64,000 nucleotides of DNA from Bacteroidota bacterium (GCA_021824565.1 JAKAKL010000121.1:276363-340362), one strand, 5' to 3'. Shown: positions 1 to 8,483, numbered from the stretch's first letter. Translations and numbers: made by a program. Notes: generated from the sequence alone by a model not told the origin.

Positions 1-141
1 TTGCTTTTAATATCTTTTCTATCGCAAGATGACAAAAAACAAACCGTGAAGATATTTTCCCTTCTCAATCAATATCTCAGCAGTTTCAATATCGGAAAAT
101 GAACCGCTTTTCCAATATTCGATTTGTTTGTTTATATTCAT
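1..141 (-). pseudogene. HEPN-domain protein, 5' part, frameshifted; runs off the window start
   Basis: Reading leftwards from the ATG at 139-141, the frame encodes a start like MNINKQIEYWKSGSFSD followed by ETAEILIEKGKYLHGLFF. This is the usual beginning of small HEPN proteins (nucleotidyltransferase-associated, often RNases or toxin partners). In the starting frame a stop follows FFVILR. Shifting one base at a run of six T (on the coding strand) restores the family continuation FCHLAIEKILKA up to the window edge. So a single missing T breaks the gene, either as a real mutation or as a homopolymer sequencing error. The 3' part lies outside the window. Confidence 0.6.
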
Positions 142-248
142 AATAGATAGAAAACTTTAAATCATGTTGGGAGAATTTAATCATAATAATCATAATAATA
201 AATGAATACCTCTAATTATAGGTATTTAAACAGAAGAAAATTATTTTT

Positions 249-326
249 ATGAACACAAGAAAAGTATTATCCGGAGGAAGAATAACAATACCGCGTCGCT
301 GCGGAAGAAATACAATTTGACCGTAT
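249..326 (+). pseudogene. Truncated, frameshifted copy of an AbrB/MazE-type regulator
   Basis: The first 15 codons (MNTRKVLSGGRITIP) are nearly identical to the start of the intact AbrB-like gene at 607, and the sequence before the ATG is alike too. After ITIP the reading frame breaks. Inserting one G restores A-S-L-R-K-K-Y-N-L-T-V, which parallels AELRKKYDIKAG of the intact copy. Similarity stops at about 326, so only the N-terminal half of the swapped-hairpin DNA-binding domain remains. It looks like a decayed duplicate of the neighbour. Confidence 0.65.
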
Positions 327-329
327 TTA

Positions 330-545
330 TCAGTCAGTTATCTCTTCGGCTTCGAACGCGTCGTTAATTACCATTTCTATTTCCTCGAAAACAAAATTGA
401 GTTCCGATTTTTCTTTATCCGTTGATGCGTCCCTGGCGCTGCCTATAAAATACTCCGTCAGCTCTATTGCTTTGTCTTCGTCTTCTGCTTGTATTGTTAC
501 GCTGTATAACTTGTGAAGTCCTACTCTAAATGTTTTCGTTTTATG
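330..545 (-). pseudogene. Small DpnD/PcfM-like protein lacking a usable start codon
   Basis: An open frame of about 71 codons on the minus strand reads HKTKTFRVGLHKLYSVTI, then QAEDEDKAIELTEYFI, and ends FEAEEITD. The opening strand followed by an E/D-rich 'eAi' helix resembles the DpnD/PcfM family of roughly 70-residue proteins. There is no ATG, GTG or TTG at the proper place. Instead the sequence ATAAAACG follows an AAGGATAAC ribosome-site-like stretch, and adding one G would give ATG AAA ACG in frame. The family assignment rests on pattern recognition only. Confidence 0.4.
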
Positions 546-606
546 TTATCCTTTTTATTATTGTGTAAATTACTTTTGAAAATTTATTTGACAAAGGAAT
601 ATTTTT

Positions 607-837
607 ATGAACATAAGAAAAATATTATCCGGCGGCAGAGTAACCATACCCGCAGAGCTAAGAAAGAAGTACGACATTAAAGCCGGTACTAAGATATTTT
701 TTAAAGTAGAGAAAGACGGAATTGTACTATATCCAGTAACCTCGAAAACAATTAAAGACGGAATTGGTTTCTTTAAGCCTGATAAACAGATGCTGAAATC
801 GCTGATGAAGGAGAAGAAGTTTGAAAGAGAATTGTAG
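607..837 (+). CDS. AbrB/MazE/SpoVT-type DNA-binding protein
   Basis: This 76-residue protein is probably a transcription regulator or antitoxin of the AbrB/MazE swapped-hairpin family. The N-terminus shows the standard SGGRVTIPAELRKKYDIKAG pattern (residues 8-27), and a strand-rich IFFKVEKDGIVLYPV segment follows. Length is normal for the family. There is no adjacent MazF- or PIN-type toxin: the next gene downstream is a helix-turn-helix controller in another unit. It is therefore either an orphan antitoxin or a stand-alone regulator. A broken copy of its 5' end lies at 249-326, which suggests local duplication followed by decay. Confidence 0.8.
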   Translation: MNIRKILSGGRVTIPAELRKKYDIKAGTKIFFKVEKDGIVLYPVTSKTIKDGIGFFKPDKQMLKSLMKEKKFEREL

Positions 838-904
838 TTCGTTCTTATTATACAATCCTACTAATATTTGAAACTTTTTATATAAATCCCCGCTAAAACA
901 ATGT

Positions 905-930
905 GACTCATAGTCCGTTGTCTCATAATC
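905..930 (+). promoter_or_regulatory. C-box-like operator for the controller protein
   Basis: Two related 11-bp elements, GACTCATAGTC (905-915) and GTCTCATAATC (920-930), are separated by CGTT. They end 22 bases before the controller start codon. The layout GACTnnnAGTC, short spacer, imperfect second copy is that of the C-boxes bound by controller proteins of type II restriction-modification systems such as PvuII. A strong first site and a weaker second site would fit activation followed by autorepression. Binding is inferred. Confidence 0.7.
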
Positions 931-952
931 CTCACAAATCTAATTTAAACTT

Positions 953-1186
953 ATGGATATACAACAAAAGATTGGCAAAAGGATTCGCGAATTGCGTAAG
1001 GAAAAAGGCTTATCTCAGGAAGCTTTTGCTGATCTTGCAAGGATAGATAGAACATATGTGAATAGCGTAGAAAACGGGAAAAGAAATATATCCTTAAAGA
1101 ACATTGAAAAGATAGCAAACGCTTTTAATATATCTATTTCTAATTTTTTCTATGATGATATTTTTTCTGATAGTAAGAAAAAATGA
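953..1186 (+). CDS. XRE-family controller (C-protein-like) regulator of the restriction operon
   Basis: This 77-residue Cro/CI-type helix-turn-helix protein has the domain at roughly residues 7-63 (IGKRIRELRKEKGLSQEAF, then DRTYVNSVENGKRNIS). Small size and the NSVENGKRNIS recognition region match the C proteins that time expression of restriction genes after entry into a new host. It is the first gene of a seven-gene run and ends 18 bases before the methyltransferase. A C-box-like operator sits directly upstream at 905-930, supporting autoregulation. The start ATG follows an AT-rich leader without an obvious Shine-Dalgarno site. Confidence 0.85.
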   Translation: MDIQQKIGKRIRELRKEKGLSQEAFADLARIDRTYVNSVENGKRNISLKNIEKIANAFNISISNFFYDDIFSDSKKK

Positions 1187-1204
1187 TTTTTATTTATTCA
1201 ATTA

Positions 1205-2434
1205 ATGGAAACAAAACTTACCTTTATTGACCTCTTTGCAGGAGCAGGTGGTTTATCAGAAGGATTTATACGCACCGGATTTAAACCAATTGCATTCGTG
1301 GAAAAAGATAGTAATGCATGTTTTACAATTAAAACTAGATTAGCTTACTATCATTTAAAAAATGATAAAGGATTTGAGTCTTACATCAATTATCTTAACC
1401 AAACTATTTCCCGCGATGAATTATATAGTGAAGTACCGGAAAAAACGCTAAGCTCTGTTATTAATAAAGAAATAGGCTCAAGAACAATAAAAACAATTTT
1501 TAATAAGATTGATAAATTAAATGGGAAAAATAAAGTCGACCTAATCATTGGGGGTCCTCCCTGTCAGGCATATTCATTAAGCGGAAGAGCGGCTGACGAA
1601 AATGGTATGAAAAGAGATCATAGAAATTTTCTATATAAATATTATGGTAAGTTTCTTTCTAGATATTCCCCGAAGATATTTTTATTTGAAAATGTTCCGG
1701 GATTATATACAGCTAATAACGGGAAATATTACAAAAATATGCTCTCATATTTTGACAGGCTTGGTTATAATGTCAAAGACGAAATTCAAGATGCTGCCGA
1801 CTTTGGTGTTGTTCAAAGAAGAAAGAGAGTAATTATTGTTGGTTGGAAAAAGGATTTAGATTTTCTATACCCGGACTTCGATAAAATCGAACACGAGTGG
1901 ACAATAAAAGATTTATTTGTTGATCTGCCTTTATTAAAATCGGGTGACATAGTTCCGGTTGCCAAATATAAAGGTGAAATGAATGAGTATTTAAAAAGAT
2001 TCGAAATTAGAAACGGTATAGATATAGTAACCCAGAATATTACGAGACCCCATAATAGTAAAGATTTAAATATTTATAAGCTAGCCATTGAAATGCTTGA
2101 AACAGAAAACAAAAGGATAAAGAATAGTGAAATACCGATAGAAATTAGAACTCAAAATAATGTCGATTCATTTCTTGATAGATTTAAAGTCGTTCGGAAA
2201 GACTCTATTTCACATACCATGATTGCACATATTGCAAAGGATGGTCATCATTTTATTCATCCCGATATCGATCAATTAAGATCACTCTCGGTAAGAGAGG
2301 CGGCAAGAATACAATCTTTCCCAGATGATTATTTCTTTGAAGGGTCAAGAACAAGTGTTTTCATGCAAATAGGAAATGCAGTTCCCCCTCTTCTTTCATT
2401 ATCCTTAGCTAAAGGAATAAAAAAACAATTGTAA
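1205..2434 (+). CDS. DNA (cytosine-5) methyltransferase
   Basis: This 409-residue enzyme transfers a methyl group from S-adenosylmethionine to C5 of cytosine in a specific DNA site. Visible motifs in order: motif I FIDLFAGAGGLSEGF (residues 7-21), motif IV GGPPCQAYSLSGRA with catalytic Cys120, motif VI FLFENVPGL, motif VIII QRRKRVIIVG, motif IX LSVREAARIQSFPDDY and motif X QIGNAVPPL. The stretch between motifs VIII and IX is the target recognition domain. An enlarged segment of roughly 90 residues separates motifs I and IV. It lies five bases before the NurA-like gene. As the modification arm it should protect host DNA; the target sequence cannot be read from the protein. Confidence 0.95.
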   Translation: METKLTFIDLFAGAGGLSEGFIRTGFKPIAFVEKDSNACFTIKTRLAYYHLKNDKGFESYINYLNQTISRDELYSEVPEKTLSSVINKEIGSRTIKTIFNKIDKLNGKNKVDLIIGGPPCQAYSLSGRAADENGMKRDHRNFLYKYYGKFLSRYSPKIFLFENVPGLYTANNGKYYKNMLSYFDRLGYNVKDEIQDAADFGVVQRRKRVIIVGWKKDLDFLYPDFDKIEHEWTIKDLFVDLPLLKSGDIVPVAKYKGEMNEYLKRFEIRNGIDIVTQNITRPHNSKDLNIYKLAIEMLETENKRIKNSEIPIEIRTQNNVDSFLDRFKVVRKDSISHTMIAHIAKDGHHFIHPDIDQLRSLSVREAARIQSFPDDYFFEGSRTSVFMQIGNAVPPLLSLSLAKGIKKQL

Positions 2435-2439
2435 AGTAT

Positions 2440-3516
2440 ATGAGCATTACCTTTCGGGATATATTGAATCAGAAAGTATGGAATAAATACGAAGACTATA
2501 TAGCCGAAGGAATCAAACAATATTCAAAAGAACTAGCTGATGATATAATAGAAGGGAAAAAACATAAAAAGGAAATAAGGGAGTTTTTAGAACAACACTT
2601 TGAAATAAAAAAAGTACCGTCTGATTTAACAAAGGAAAAAGAATTGTTAATTAAGGGGGAGATTGTTGGAATAGATGGTACTATAGCTACACATAAAACA
2701 ATCACCGGCACTATGGCTCAGTTAGGTGTTGTAGCAGTTAATTATCTTAATGAAAAAATCCAACACTCCTATTTTATAAGTGAAGCTAGATTTAAACAGA
2801 ACATTGAAAATGTAACTGAATATTTATATTCTCACGAACCTATTAATAAAATAATTTCCAGTGTTGTATTAAGGGCTGCACTCCAGGTTAGAGAGCGTGA
2901 ACTTGGACTTGATGACAAGTTTAAAGATAAATATAAAATTTATCATGGACCTTTAATACCATTTGAAATGCTTGCAAATCCTGGTAAGGCAGATTTTAAG
3001 GTTCTAGATGTAACTTTGGAAGTATTAGAAAAAATTATAAATAATAAAAAATGTCTAAGTGTAGTTTCGCGGTCGCAAAATGATGCATACATAAGAATTG
3101 GTTTATCTTTAAACAAAGGCGAATACATACAGTTAAAGAAATCCGTTGGCTTAGAAATACTTGAGGATCGGACGTTACTGAAAGACAAGGAAAGATGGCG
3201 GGAAGAGGATTATTTATTAGTTAATAATTTCGTAAATAAGAGAGTGACGAAAATAAAAGTAGGATTAATTAAGGTTTCTCAACGTCCGTATGTTTTTCAT
3301 GCACATGAAGATATCTTTGATCAGGCGGCTCGAATAATTTATAGAGATTCTTTATTTCAAAAAGAAAAAGGTTTTCCTTTACTTATTGATTATGCTGATA
3401 ATCTATGTTCTACATTTTTTAAAGCAAGCGATTTTAACAATATTATAGAATATCAATTAGCAAAAGAAGGAGAATATTTTTCTGAATCATCAGAAGAAAA
3501 TTTGAGGAGAAAGTAA
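2440..3516 (+). CDS. nurA: NurA-like nuclease of the methyltransferase/HerA operon
   Basis: This 358-residue protein resembles the NurA family (RNase H-like fold, 5'-3' exonuclease and endonuclease working with HerA). Supporting features are a first acidic motif IVGIDGT with Asp79, a helix-rich VVLRAALQVRERELG segment near 150, a GPLIPFE strand-turn, and a late segment around LLIDYADNLCSTFFK. Direct linkage to a HerA-type ATPase two bases downstream strengthens the call, since nurA and herA are classical partners. In HGPLIP the family's usual second acidic residue seems replaced by His. That alignment is mine and is uncertain. It is the only obvious nuclease candidate in the operon and so probably the restriction effector. 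Confidence 0.75.
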   Translation: MSITFRDILNQKVWNKYEDYIAEGIKQYSKELADDIIEGKKHKKEIREFLEQHFEIKKVPSDLTKEKELLIKGEIVGIDGTIATHKTITGTMAQLGVVAVNYLNEKIQHSYFISEARFKQNIENVTEYLYSHEPINKIISSVVLRAALQVRERELGLDDKFKDKYKIYHGPLIPFEMLANPGKADFKVLDVTLEVLEKIINNKKCLSVVSRSQNDAYIRIGLSLNKGEYIQLKKSVGLEILEDRTLLKDKERWREEDYLLVNNFVNKRVTKIKVGLIKVSQRPYVFHAHEDIFDQAARIIYRDSLFQKEKGFPLLIDYADNLCSTFFKASDFNNIIEYQLAKEGEYFSESSEENLRRK

Positions 3517-3518
3517 TT

Positions 3519-5153
3519 ATGGAACTGGATAAAAAAAATGCTATCGGATTTATAAATTTTGATTCAGGAAGCGGTAACAATAATGAAGTAGAAATCAGAA
3601 TCCCATTCGATAAAATAAAGGAATTATTAAGAGGAAAATATATTATTATTCCAGATGAGAATGATGACCAATTTTACTTAGCACGATTAACCAAAGGTCC
3701 ATTCTATACACCGGATGCAGTTAGTCGTGATTCAGCATTTGCAAGAGCTTCAATAATACAAGCAGGAGAGATAGATTTTGTTCCCGACTATCATGCAATT
3801 TGTTTTTGTGAACTTATTGGATTATTCCATTTTAGTTCCTCAAGTCTATCGGGGATACAAACAAGACCGCATCCAAAGTCACCTGTATTTCCACTACCGC
3901 CAGAAAAACTAGAAGACTTATTGAAATTAAAAGGTAATATGTATCTTGGTCATTTAAGCGGATATGAAGATATAAGAGTATATCTTGATGCAAATTCAAA
4001 GGTTGTTTTGCCAAGGAATATTGGAATCTTCGGAACTGTTGGATCCGGGAAAACAAATTCTTCGCAGGTTCTTATTGAAGAAGCAATATCAGCAGGATGG
4101 TCAGTTGTCGTACTTGATGTAGAAGGTGAATACATTTCTATGGATAAACCTAATTTAGAAATTGAAGGCAACTCAGGACTTAAAAAGAAATTTGAAAAAT
4201 TTAAAGTAACTCCTGAGGGATTAAAAAACTTTCAAGTATATCATCCAGCTGGCACAGATTGTAAAAGACCGGATTCTTTAGAATTTAGTATTCCATTTGG
4301 TAGTCTTTCTCCTTATGAACTTTCTGCAATAATGGGTATGAATGAAACACAGGAGGACAGATTTATAGATTTGTGGGATAGACAGATTGCTGAAATAACC
4401 ACTAAGACTACCAGGCCCAAAAATCCTAAAAATCAATGGAAAGCAATTCAAGAAAATGAGTTTAATGAAGAACCGGAATACCCTGATCTAACAATTAATT
4501 CTCTTTTAGAAAGGTTAGAAGAAGTAGTAAAAGAACAGAAAGGTTCCTCTAAAGCCTCATGGTTAGTTGTTAAAAGACTCTTAAGACGTTTAGAACGCTT
4601 TAGAATTTTTGATAGTACGGAAAATCTAATTGACGTATTAGATTTATTAAAGCCTGGAAAAGTAAGCGTTATGGATTTAAGTAATTCATATACAGTACAG
4701 GTTAATAATATTGTAATTGCTTATCTGCTTAAAAAAATATTTGAACAAAAAATAAAAGAACCAGAGCTGCCTCCCACAATTATTTTTATTGAAGAAGCTC
4801 ATACTTTTGTCAGTAAAGAAAATGCATCAAAGATGGAAGCTTTATTAGATAGATTACGGGAGGTTACGAGAAGAGGAAGGAAAAGATGGCTTGGATTATG
4901 TTTTATATCCCAGCAACCTTCGCACATTCCGGAAGAAATATTTGAATTGTGTAATACTAAAATTATACACCAGACAACAGGTAGTCGAAATTTAAATGCT
5001 TTGAAAGTTTCTGGTGGAAACATAAATGAGGCAATATGGGATGATGTACCTACACTTGGTCAAGGAAGAAGTATTATTATTTCTCCTCAATTCCAGCATC
5101 CTATTATGACAAATATGAGAATATGTAAATCTAATAGGGAGCACACAGCATAG
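3519..5153 (+). CDS. herA: HerA-like hexameric DNA-translocating ATPase
   Basis: This 544-residue protein belongs to the HerA/FtsK-like (DUF87) group. An N-terminal beta-rich HAS-barrel-like region (about 1-140) is followed by the ATPase core. Walker A is GTVGSGKT at residues 172-179. Walker B is IIFIEEAHTFV, with Glu425-Glu426 just before Ala427-His428. A later LGLCFISQQPSHIPEEIF segment fits the sensor/arginine region. HerA rings pump DNA and load or stimulate the NurA nuclease; the upstream gene supplies that partner. The start is two bases past the NurA stop and the end two bases before the next gene, so translation is probably coupled. Sir2-HerA and DUF4297-HerA are known defence pairs; here the partner is NurA plus a methyltransferase. 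Confidence 0.9.
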   Translation: MELDKKNAIGFINFDSGSGNNNEVEIRIPFDKIKELLRGKYIIIPDENDDQFYLARLTKGPFYTPDAVSRDSAFARASIIQAGEIDFVPDYHAICFCELIGLFHFSSSSLSGIQTRPHPKSPVFPLPPEKLEDLLKLKGNMYLGHLSGYEDIRVYLDANSKVVLPRNIGIFGTVGSGKTNSSQVLIEEAISAGWSVVVLDVEGEYISMDKPNLEIEGNSGLKKKFEKFKVTPEGLKNFQVYHPAGTDCKRPDSLEFSIPFGSLSPYELSAIMGMNETQEDRFIDLWDRQIAEITTKTTRPKNPKNQWKAIQENEFNEEPEYPDLTINSLLERLEEVVKEQKGSSKASWLVVKRLLRRLERFRIFDSTENLIDVLDLLKPGKVSVMDLSNSYTVQVNNIVIAYLLKKIFEQKIKEPELPPTIIFIEEAHTFVSKENASKMEALLDRLREVTRRGRKRWLGLCFISQQPSHIPEEIFELCNTKIIHQTTGSRNLNALKVSGGNINEAIWDDVPTLGQGRSIIISPQFQHPIMTNMRICKSNREHTA

Positions 5154-5155
5154 TT

Positions 5156-7291
5156 ATGAATAAAAAACAAATAAAGTTTACACCAAAAGCCCGTCTTATC
5201 CAGATACTCGGCGAACATCTTATTAAAGATGCAACTGTAGGTTTAATTGAACTTGTAAAGAATAGTTATGATGCAGACGCTACAAAAGTTGAAATTATTA
5301 TGGATTCATTAAATACGCCTAATGCTAAAATTACAATTAAAGATAATGGCTTAGGAATGAGCGAAGAACAATTCATTAATAATTGGATGAATCCTGCTTC
5401 CGGGCATAAAGAAATGCAGAAAGTTGAAGAAAAAAGAACAAAGTTGGGGCGGTTACCTCTAGGTGAAAAAGGTGTTGGCAGATTTGCTGTACAGCAGATT
5501 GGAAATAAATTATTAATGATAAGCAAGGTACATGGAAATGATAATGAATTAAATGTAGAAATTGATTGGAAAGATTTTGATAATTATAATCTTGATTTGT
5601 CGCAGATTCCAATCAATTATTCATTAGATAATCATAGCAAAATTATAGATCGTGCTTCTGGGACAACTTTAGAAATTTCAGATTTAAAATCTGCCTGGTC
5701 TGAAGATGATATTAGAAGAATCTCTACTTCGCTTAAAAGAATGAAAAGCCCGTTTAAGGAAATTGATAACTTTGAGGTCTTCTTAAATTTTGAAAATTGT
5801 CCTGATTCGTTTTTAAAGTATAGTGATATTGAAGGCTCGGATCTTATTAATAAAGCTCATTATACCTTATATGCAATTGTAGACAAAAAAGGTGAACTCG
5901 ACTTTGAATACAATTTCAAACTGCCTGGTTTTAAGACTAATAAAAAAGAAGGACATTTAAATCTATTATTAAATACGGATATAAATATAAGTGAACCAAT
6001 TTTATGTGGAGGTTTTTTTGTTAAACTTTTTGCGTTCGATAGGAAAGTTAGTTCATTAAAATCAACAGATATATCAAGAACAAGTCTTCGTAAAATGACG
6101 GGGGTAAGTGTTTATAGAGATGGAATAAGAATATTTCCATACGGTGAAGAAGGAAATGATTGGTTAAACCTTGATAACAGAAGAATTCAAAACCCCGGGG
6201 AAAGAATAGGCAATGATCAGGTAATTGGTTTAATTGAAATAGATCAAAAGGAAAATTCGTTGCTTATAGATAAAACAAATCGTGAAGGATTAATTGAAAA
6301 TCAAGCTTATCATCAGTTCGCAATTATACTAATTGGTATAATTAATATTTTGGAAACTGAAATGATGGATGACAGAAGATTAGTGAATCCACCCAAAAAG
6401 CAGTCAGACAAAAATATGGATGATGTAATTCAAAATGTAAAAAAAGATATTGATAAATTAGTTTCTAAAATAAAAGCTGAAAATCCAGAAGACTCAGTTA
6501 GAGTTAAAGAAGAATTGCAAACCATATTCAAAATGGTAGACGACATAAAAAAAATAACTAAAGATGAAATCGAAGATATACAACACATAAATGATATGCT
6601 ATTCAACCTTGCAGGAACTGGATTGGCAGCAGAGAGATTTACACATGAATTTTCTAGGCTTGTCGCAGGTGCAAATGCTTCTTTAGACCGATTATCAGGA
6701 AATGTTGATATGAAAGTACCACATATTAAAAAGGAAATAAATACTATCAGGGCAGCTCTGGAAGCATTAAGAAATGATATTAAATTACTCGGTCCTATGT
6801 TCTACGTTAAAAAGGTGGCTCAAGAAAAAGAACTGAATATTTATGATATTATTAAAAACACAATATCATTACAGGAACATTTTCTAGATAAAGAAAAAAT
6901 TAAACACAAAATTTTAGGTGATCCTTTTAAGGTAACTATGCGCGAAGGATCGTGCATGCAAATTTTTAACAATTTGATAGACAATTCAATTTACTGGTTA
7001 TCGAAAAAATCAGAAACAGATAAAAGGACTATTAATTTAATTATGGATTCAAAAAACCTCTGTGTTTATGTTTCTGACAGTGGACCGGGGATAGTCCAAC
7101 GCTACAGAGATAAAATTTTTGATCCATTCTTTTCATTAAAAGTAGAGGAAGGCAGAGGTTTGGGACTATATATTGTCAAAGAAATCCTTGAAGAAAAAAA
7201 TATGGATATCATATTAGTTGAAAAAGAGGACTATCCTGACTTATTAAATGGTGCAAGCTTTAAAATAATATTTAAGGATAAATATGAATAA
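5156..7291 (+). CDS. Double-GHKL protein: MORC/Hsp90-like ATPase fused to a histidine-kinase module
   Basis: The 711-residue protein carries two ATP-binding GHKL modules. The N-terminal one has Glu32/Asn36 in GLIELVKNSYDADA, the D-x-G-x-G motif KDNGLGM (62-68) and GEKGVGRFA (103-111), as in Hsp90, MutL and MORC ATPases. Residues about 400-500 are helical and coiled-coil-like and contain an H-box-like LAAERFTHEFSRL with His497. The C-terminal module has NNLIDNS (605-611), DSGPGI (641-646) and GRGLGLYIV, typical of histidine kinases. It overlaps the receiver-domain gene by 8 bases, which suggests a phosphorelay. Prokaryotic MORC relatives have been linked to restriction systems. Its role here as sensor or remodelling clamp is inferred. 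No membrane segment is visible, so it should be cytoplasmic. Confidence 0.85.
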   Translation: MNKKQIKFTPKARLIQILGEHLIKDATVGLIELVKNSYDADATKVEIIMDSLNTPNAKITIKDNGLGMSEEQFINNWMNPASGHKEMQKVEEKRTKLGRLPLGEKGVGRFAVQQIGNKLLMISKVHGNDNELNVEIDWKDFDNYNLDLSQIPINYSLDNHSKIIDRASGTTLEISDLKSAWSEDDIRRISTSLKRMKSPFKEIDNFEVFLNFENCPDSFLKYSDIEGSDLINKAHYTLYAIVDKKGELDFEYNFKLPGFKTNKKEGHLNLLLNTDINISEPILCGGFFVKLFAFDRKVSSLKSTDISRTSLRKMTGVSVYRDGIRIFPYGEEGNDWLNLDNRRIQNPGERIGNDQVIGLIEIDQKENSLLIDKTNREGLIENQAYHQFAIILIGIINILETEMMDDRRLVNPPKKQSDKNMDDVIQNVKKDIDKLVSKIKAENPEDSVRVKEELQTIFKMVDDIKKITKDEIEDIQHINDMLFNLAGTGLAAERFTHEFSRLVAGANASLDRLSGNVDMKVPHIKKEINTIRAALEALRNDIKLLGPMFYVKKVAQEKELNIYDIIKNTISLQEHFLDKEKIKHKILGDPFKVTMREGSCMQIFNNLIDNSIYWLSKKSETDKRTINLIMDSKNLCVYVSDSGPGIVQRYRDKIFDPFFSLKVEEGRGLGLYIVKEILEEKNMDIILVEKEDYPDLLNGASFKIIFKDKYE

Positions 7292-8483
7292 CTTAAATAG
7301 GGTGCTTGTTATAGATGACAAGTTTGAAGAATTTAAAGAAAAATTGGAACAAGATTTTACTTCAAAAGGTATAGAAATATTTTTTTGTCAGAATAAAGAC
7401 GAAGGAATTAAACAATTAAATTCACATAAACACTTCGATTTGGTGATTTTAGATTGGTACTTAGATGGAGAGGGAAGTGAATTAAGTCTTTTGTTTTTAT
7501 CTGAATTAAAAAAATGTTGTTTTATACCTGTATTTGTTTGGACACATCAATATTATAACTATGAACAGGATTTTTCAAACGGAAAGATACTATATCCTAA
7601 AGATTTAATAGATGGTATTTCTAAAGAAGATATAGATTCCGCTAAATTAAAAGAGAAAGTTTTAGAATTATATTCAATATGTAAAATTGCACACTTAAGT
7701 GAGATTTATCGTGAAACAATACATCGAAAATTAGAAGAGGTATTTTTTGAATTATCTGAAATTTCAAGCATAAACTTAGTAAAAATGATTAAGTCTATTT
7801 CCGGTAAAAATAATAATATCGATTGGAGTAATGATTTAATTCTAAATTTTATTCATCGTAAGCTTATTTCAGATGCTGATTTTATAAAAGGAATAAATGA
7901 CCTATTATCATCCGCTGATAAAACTGAAATTCAAGAAGAAAATATCCAAAAGGAAATTATTAATAAGATAATGTATTTCAAACCTACCCCAAATAGGTTA
8001 AGGTGCGGCGATATTATTAAAATTAAAGATTCCGAAGGAGCATCTAAAATAGGAATTATCGTAAACCCAGATTGCGATTTGTCAAATAACAAAACTAGAT
8101 ATATAGAATTAATTGAATTGAGGGAATTAGATGATTCTGAAATGAGTTTAACCACAGAGAATAAGAAGAATATAAAAAAATTCAATCATTCTTCTTTTTA
8201 TTTTTTCCCCGCAATACAAAGTGAAAAGAAATATCTTGATTTCGTAGCAATATATAAATCTAAATTCGTCTTGTCAGAAAGATCAGATGAAAATAATTCA
8301 AGTTACCCGATGTCTTCAAAGTTGTTGGATTATAATGATTACTTTTCCATTGGTAATACGCTAGCTGAAATAGAATTTATTTGTTGTCTTGATGAACCAT
8401 ATAAAAGTGATTTTCTAAATCATTTGCATAGTCACAATTTGAGAGTCGGAATTCCTGATATTAAAAATTTATGGCTAAGTTAG
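7284..8483 (+). CDS. Response-regulator receiver protein with unrecognised C-terminal domain
   Basis: The N-terminal 110 or so residues are a receiver domain: VLVIDDKFEEF with acidic Asp11-Asp12, phospho-acceptor Asp57 in LVILDWYLDGEG, and switch-position Thr87 in VFVWTHQ. It lacks a recognisable DNA-binding output domain. Residues about 120-230 are helical. A C-terminal beta-rich segment contains RCGDIIKIKD and IGIIVNPDCDLSNNK; an (x)xCDL motif of this sort recurs in poorly described defence-linked proteins, from memory. Overlap with the upstream kinase-like gene (8 bases) and the downstream glycosylase (13 bases) shows it is an integral operon member. Phosphorylation from His497 of the neighbour is the obvious hypothesis. 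Confidence 0.8.
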   Translation: MNNLNRVLVIDDKFEEFKEKLEQDFTSKGIEIFFCQNKDEGIKQLNSHKHFDLVILDWYLDGEGSELSLLFLSELKKCCFIPVFVWTHQYYNYEQDFSNGKILYPKDLIDGISKEDIDSAKLKEKVLELYSICKIAHLSEIYRETIHRKLEEVFFELSEISSINLVKMIKSISGKNNNIDWSNDLILNFIHRKLISDADFIKGINDLLSSADKTEIQEENIQKEIINKIMYFKPTPNRLRCGDIIKIKDSEGASKIGIIVNPDCDLSNNKTRYIELIELRELDDSEMSLTTENKKNIKKFNHSSFYFFPAIQSEKKYLDFVAIYKSKFVLSERSDENNSSYPMSSKLLDYNDYFSIGNTLAEIEFICCLDEPYKSDFLNHLHSHNLRVGIPDIKNLWLS

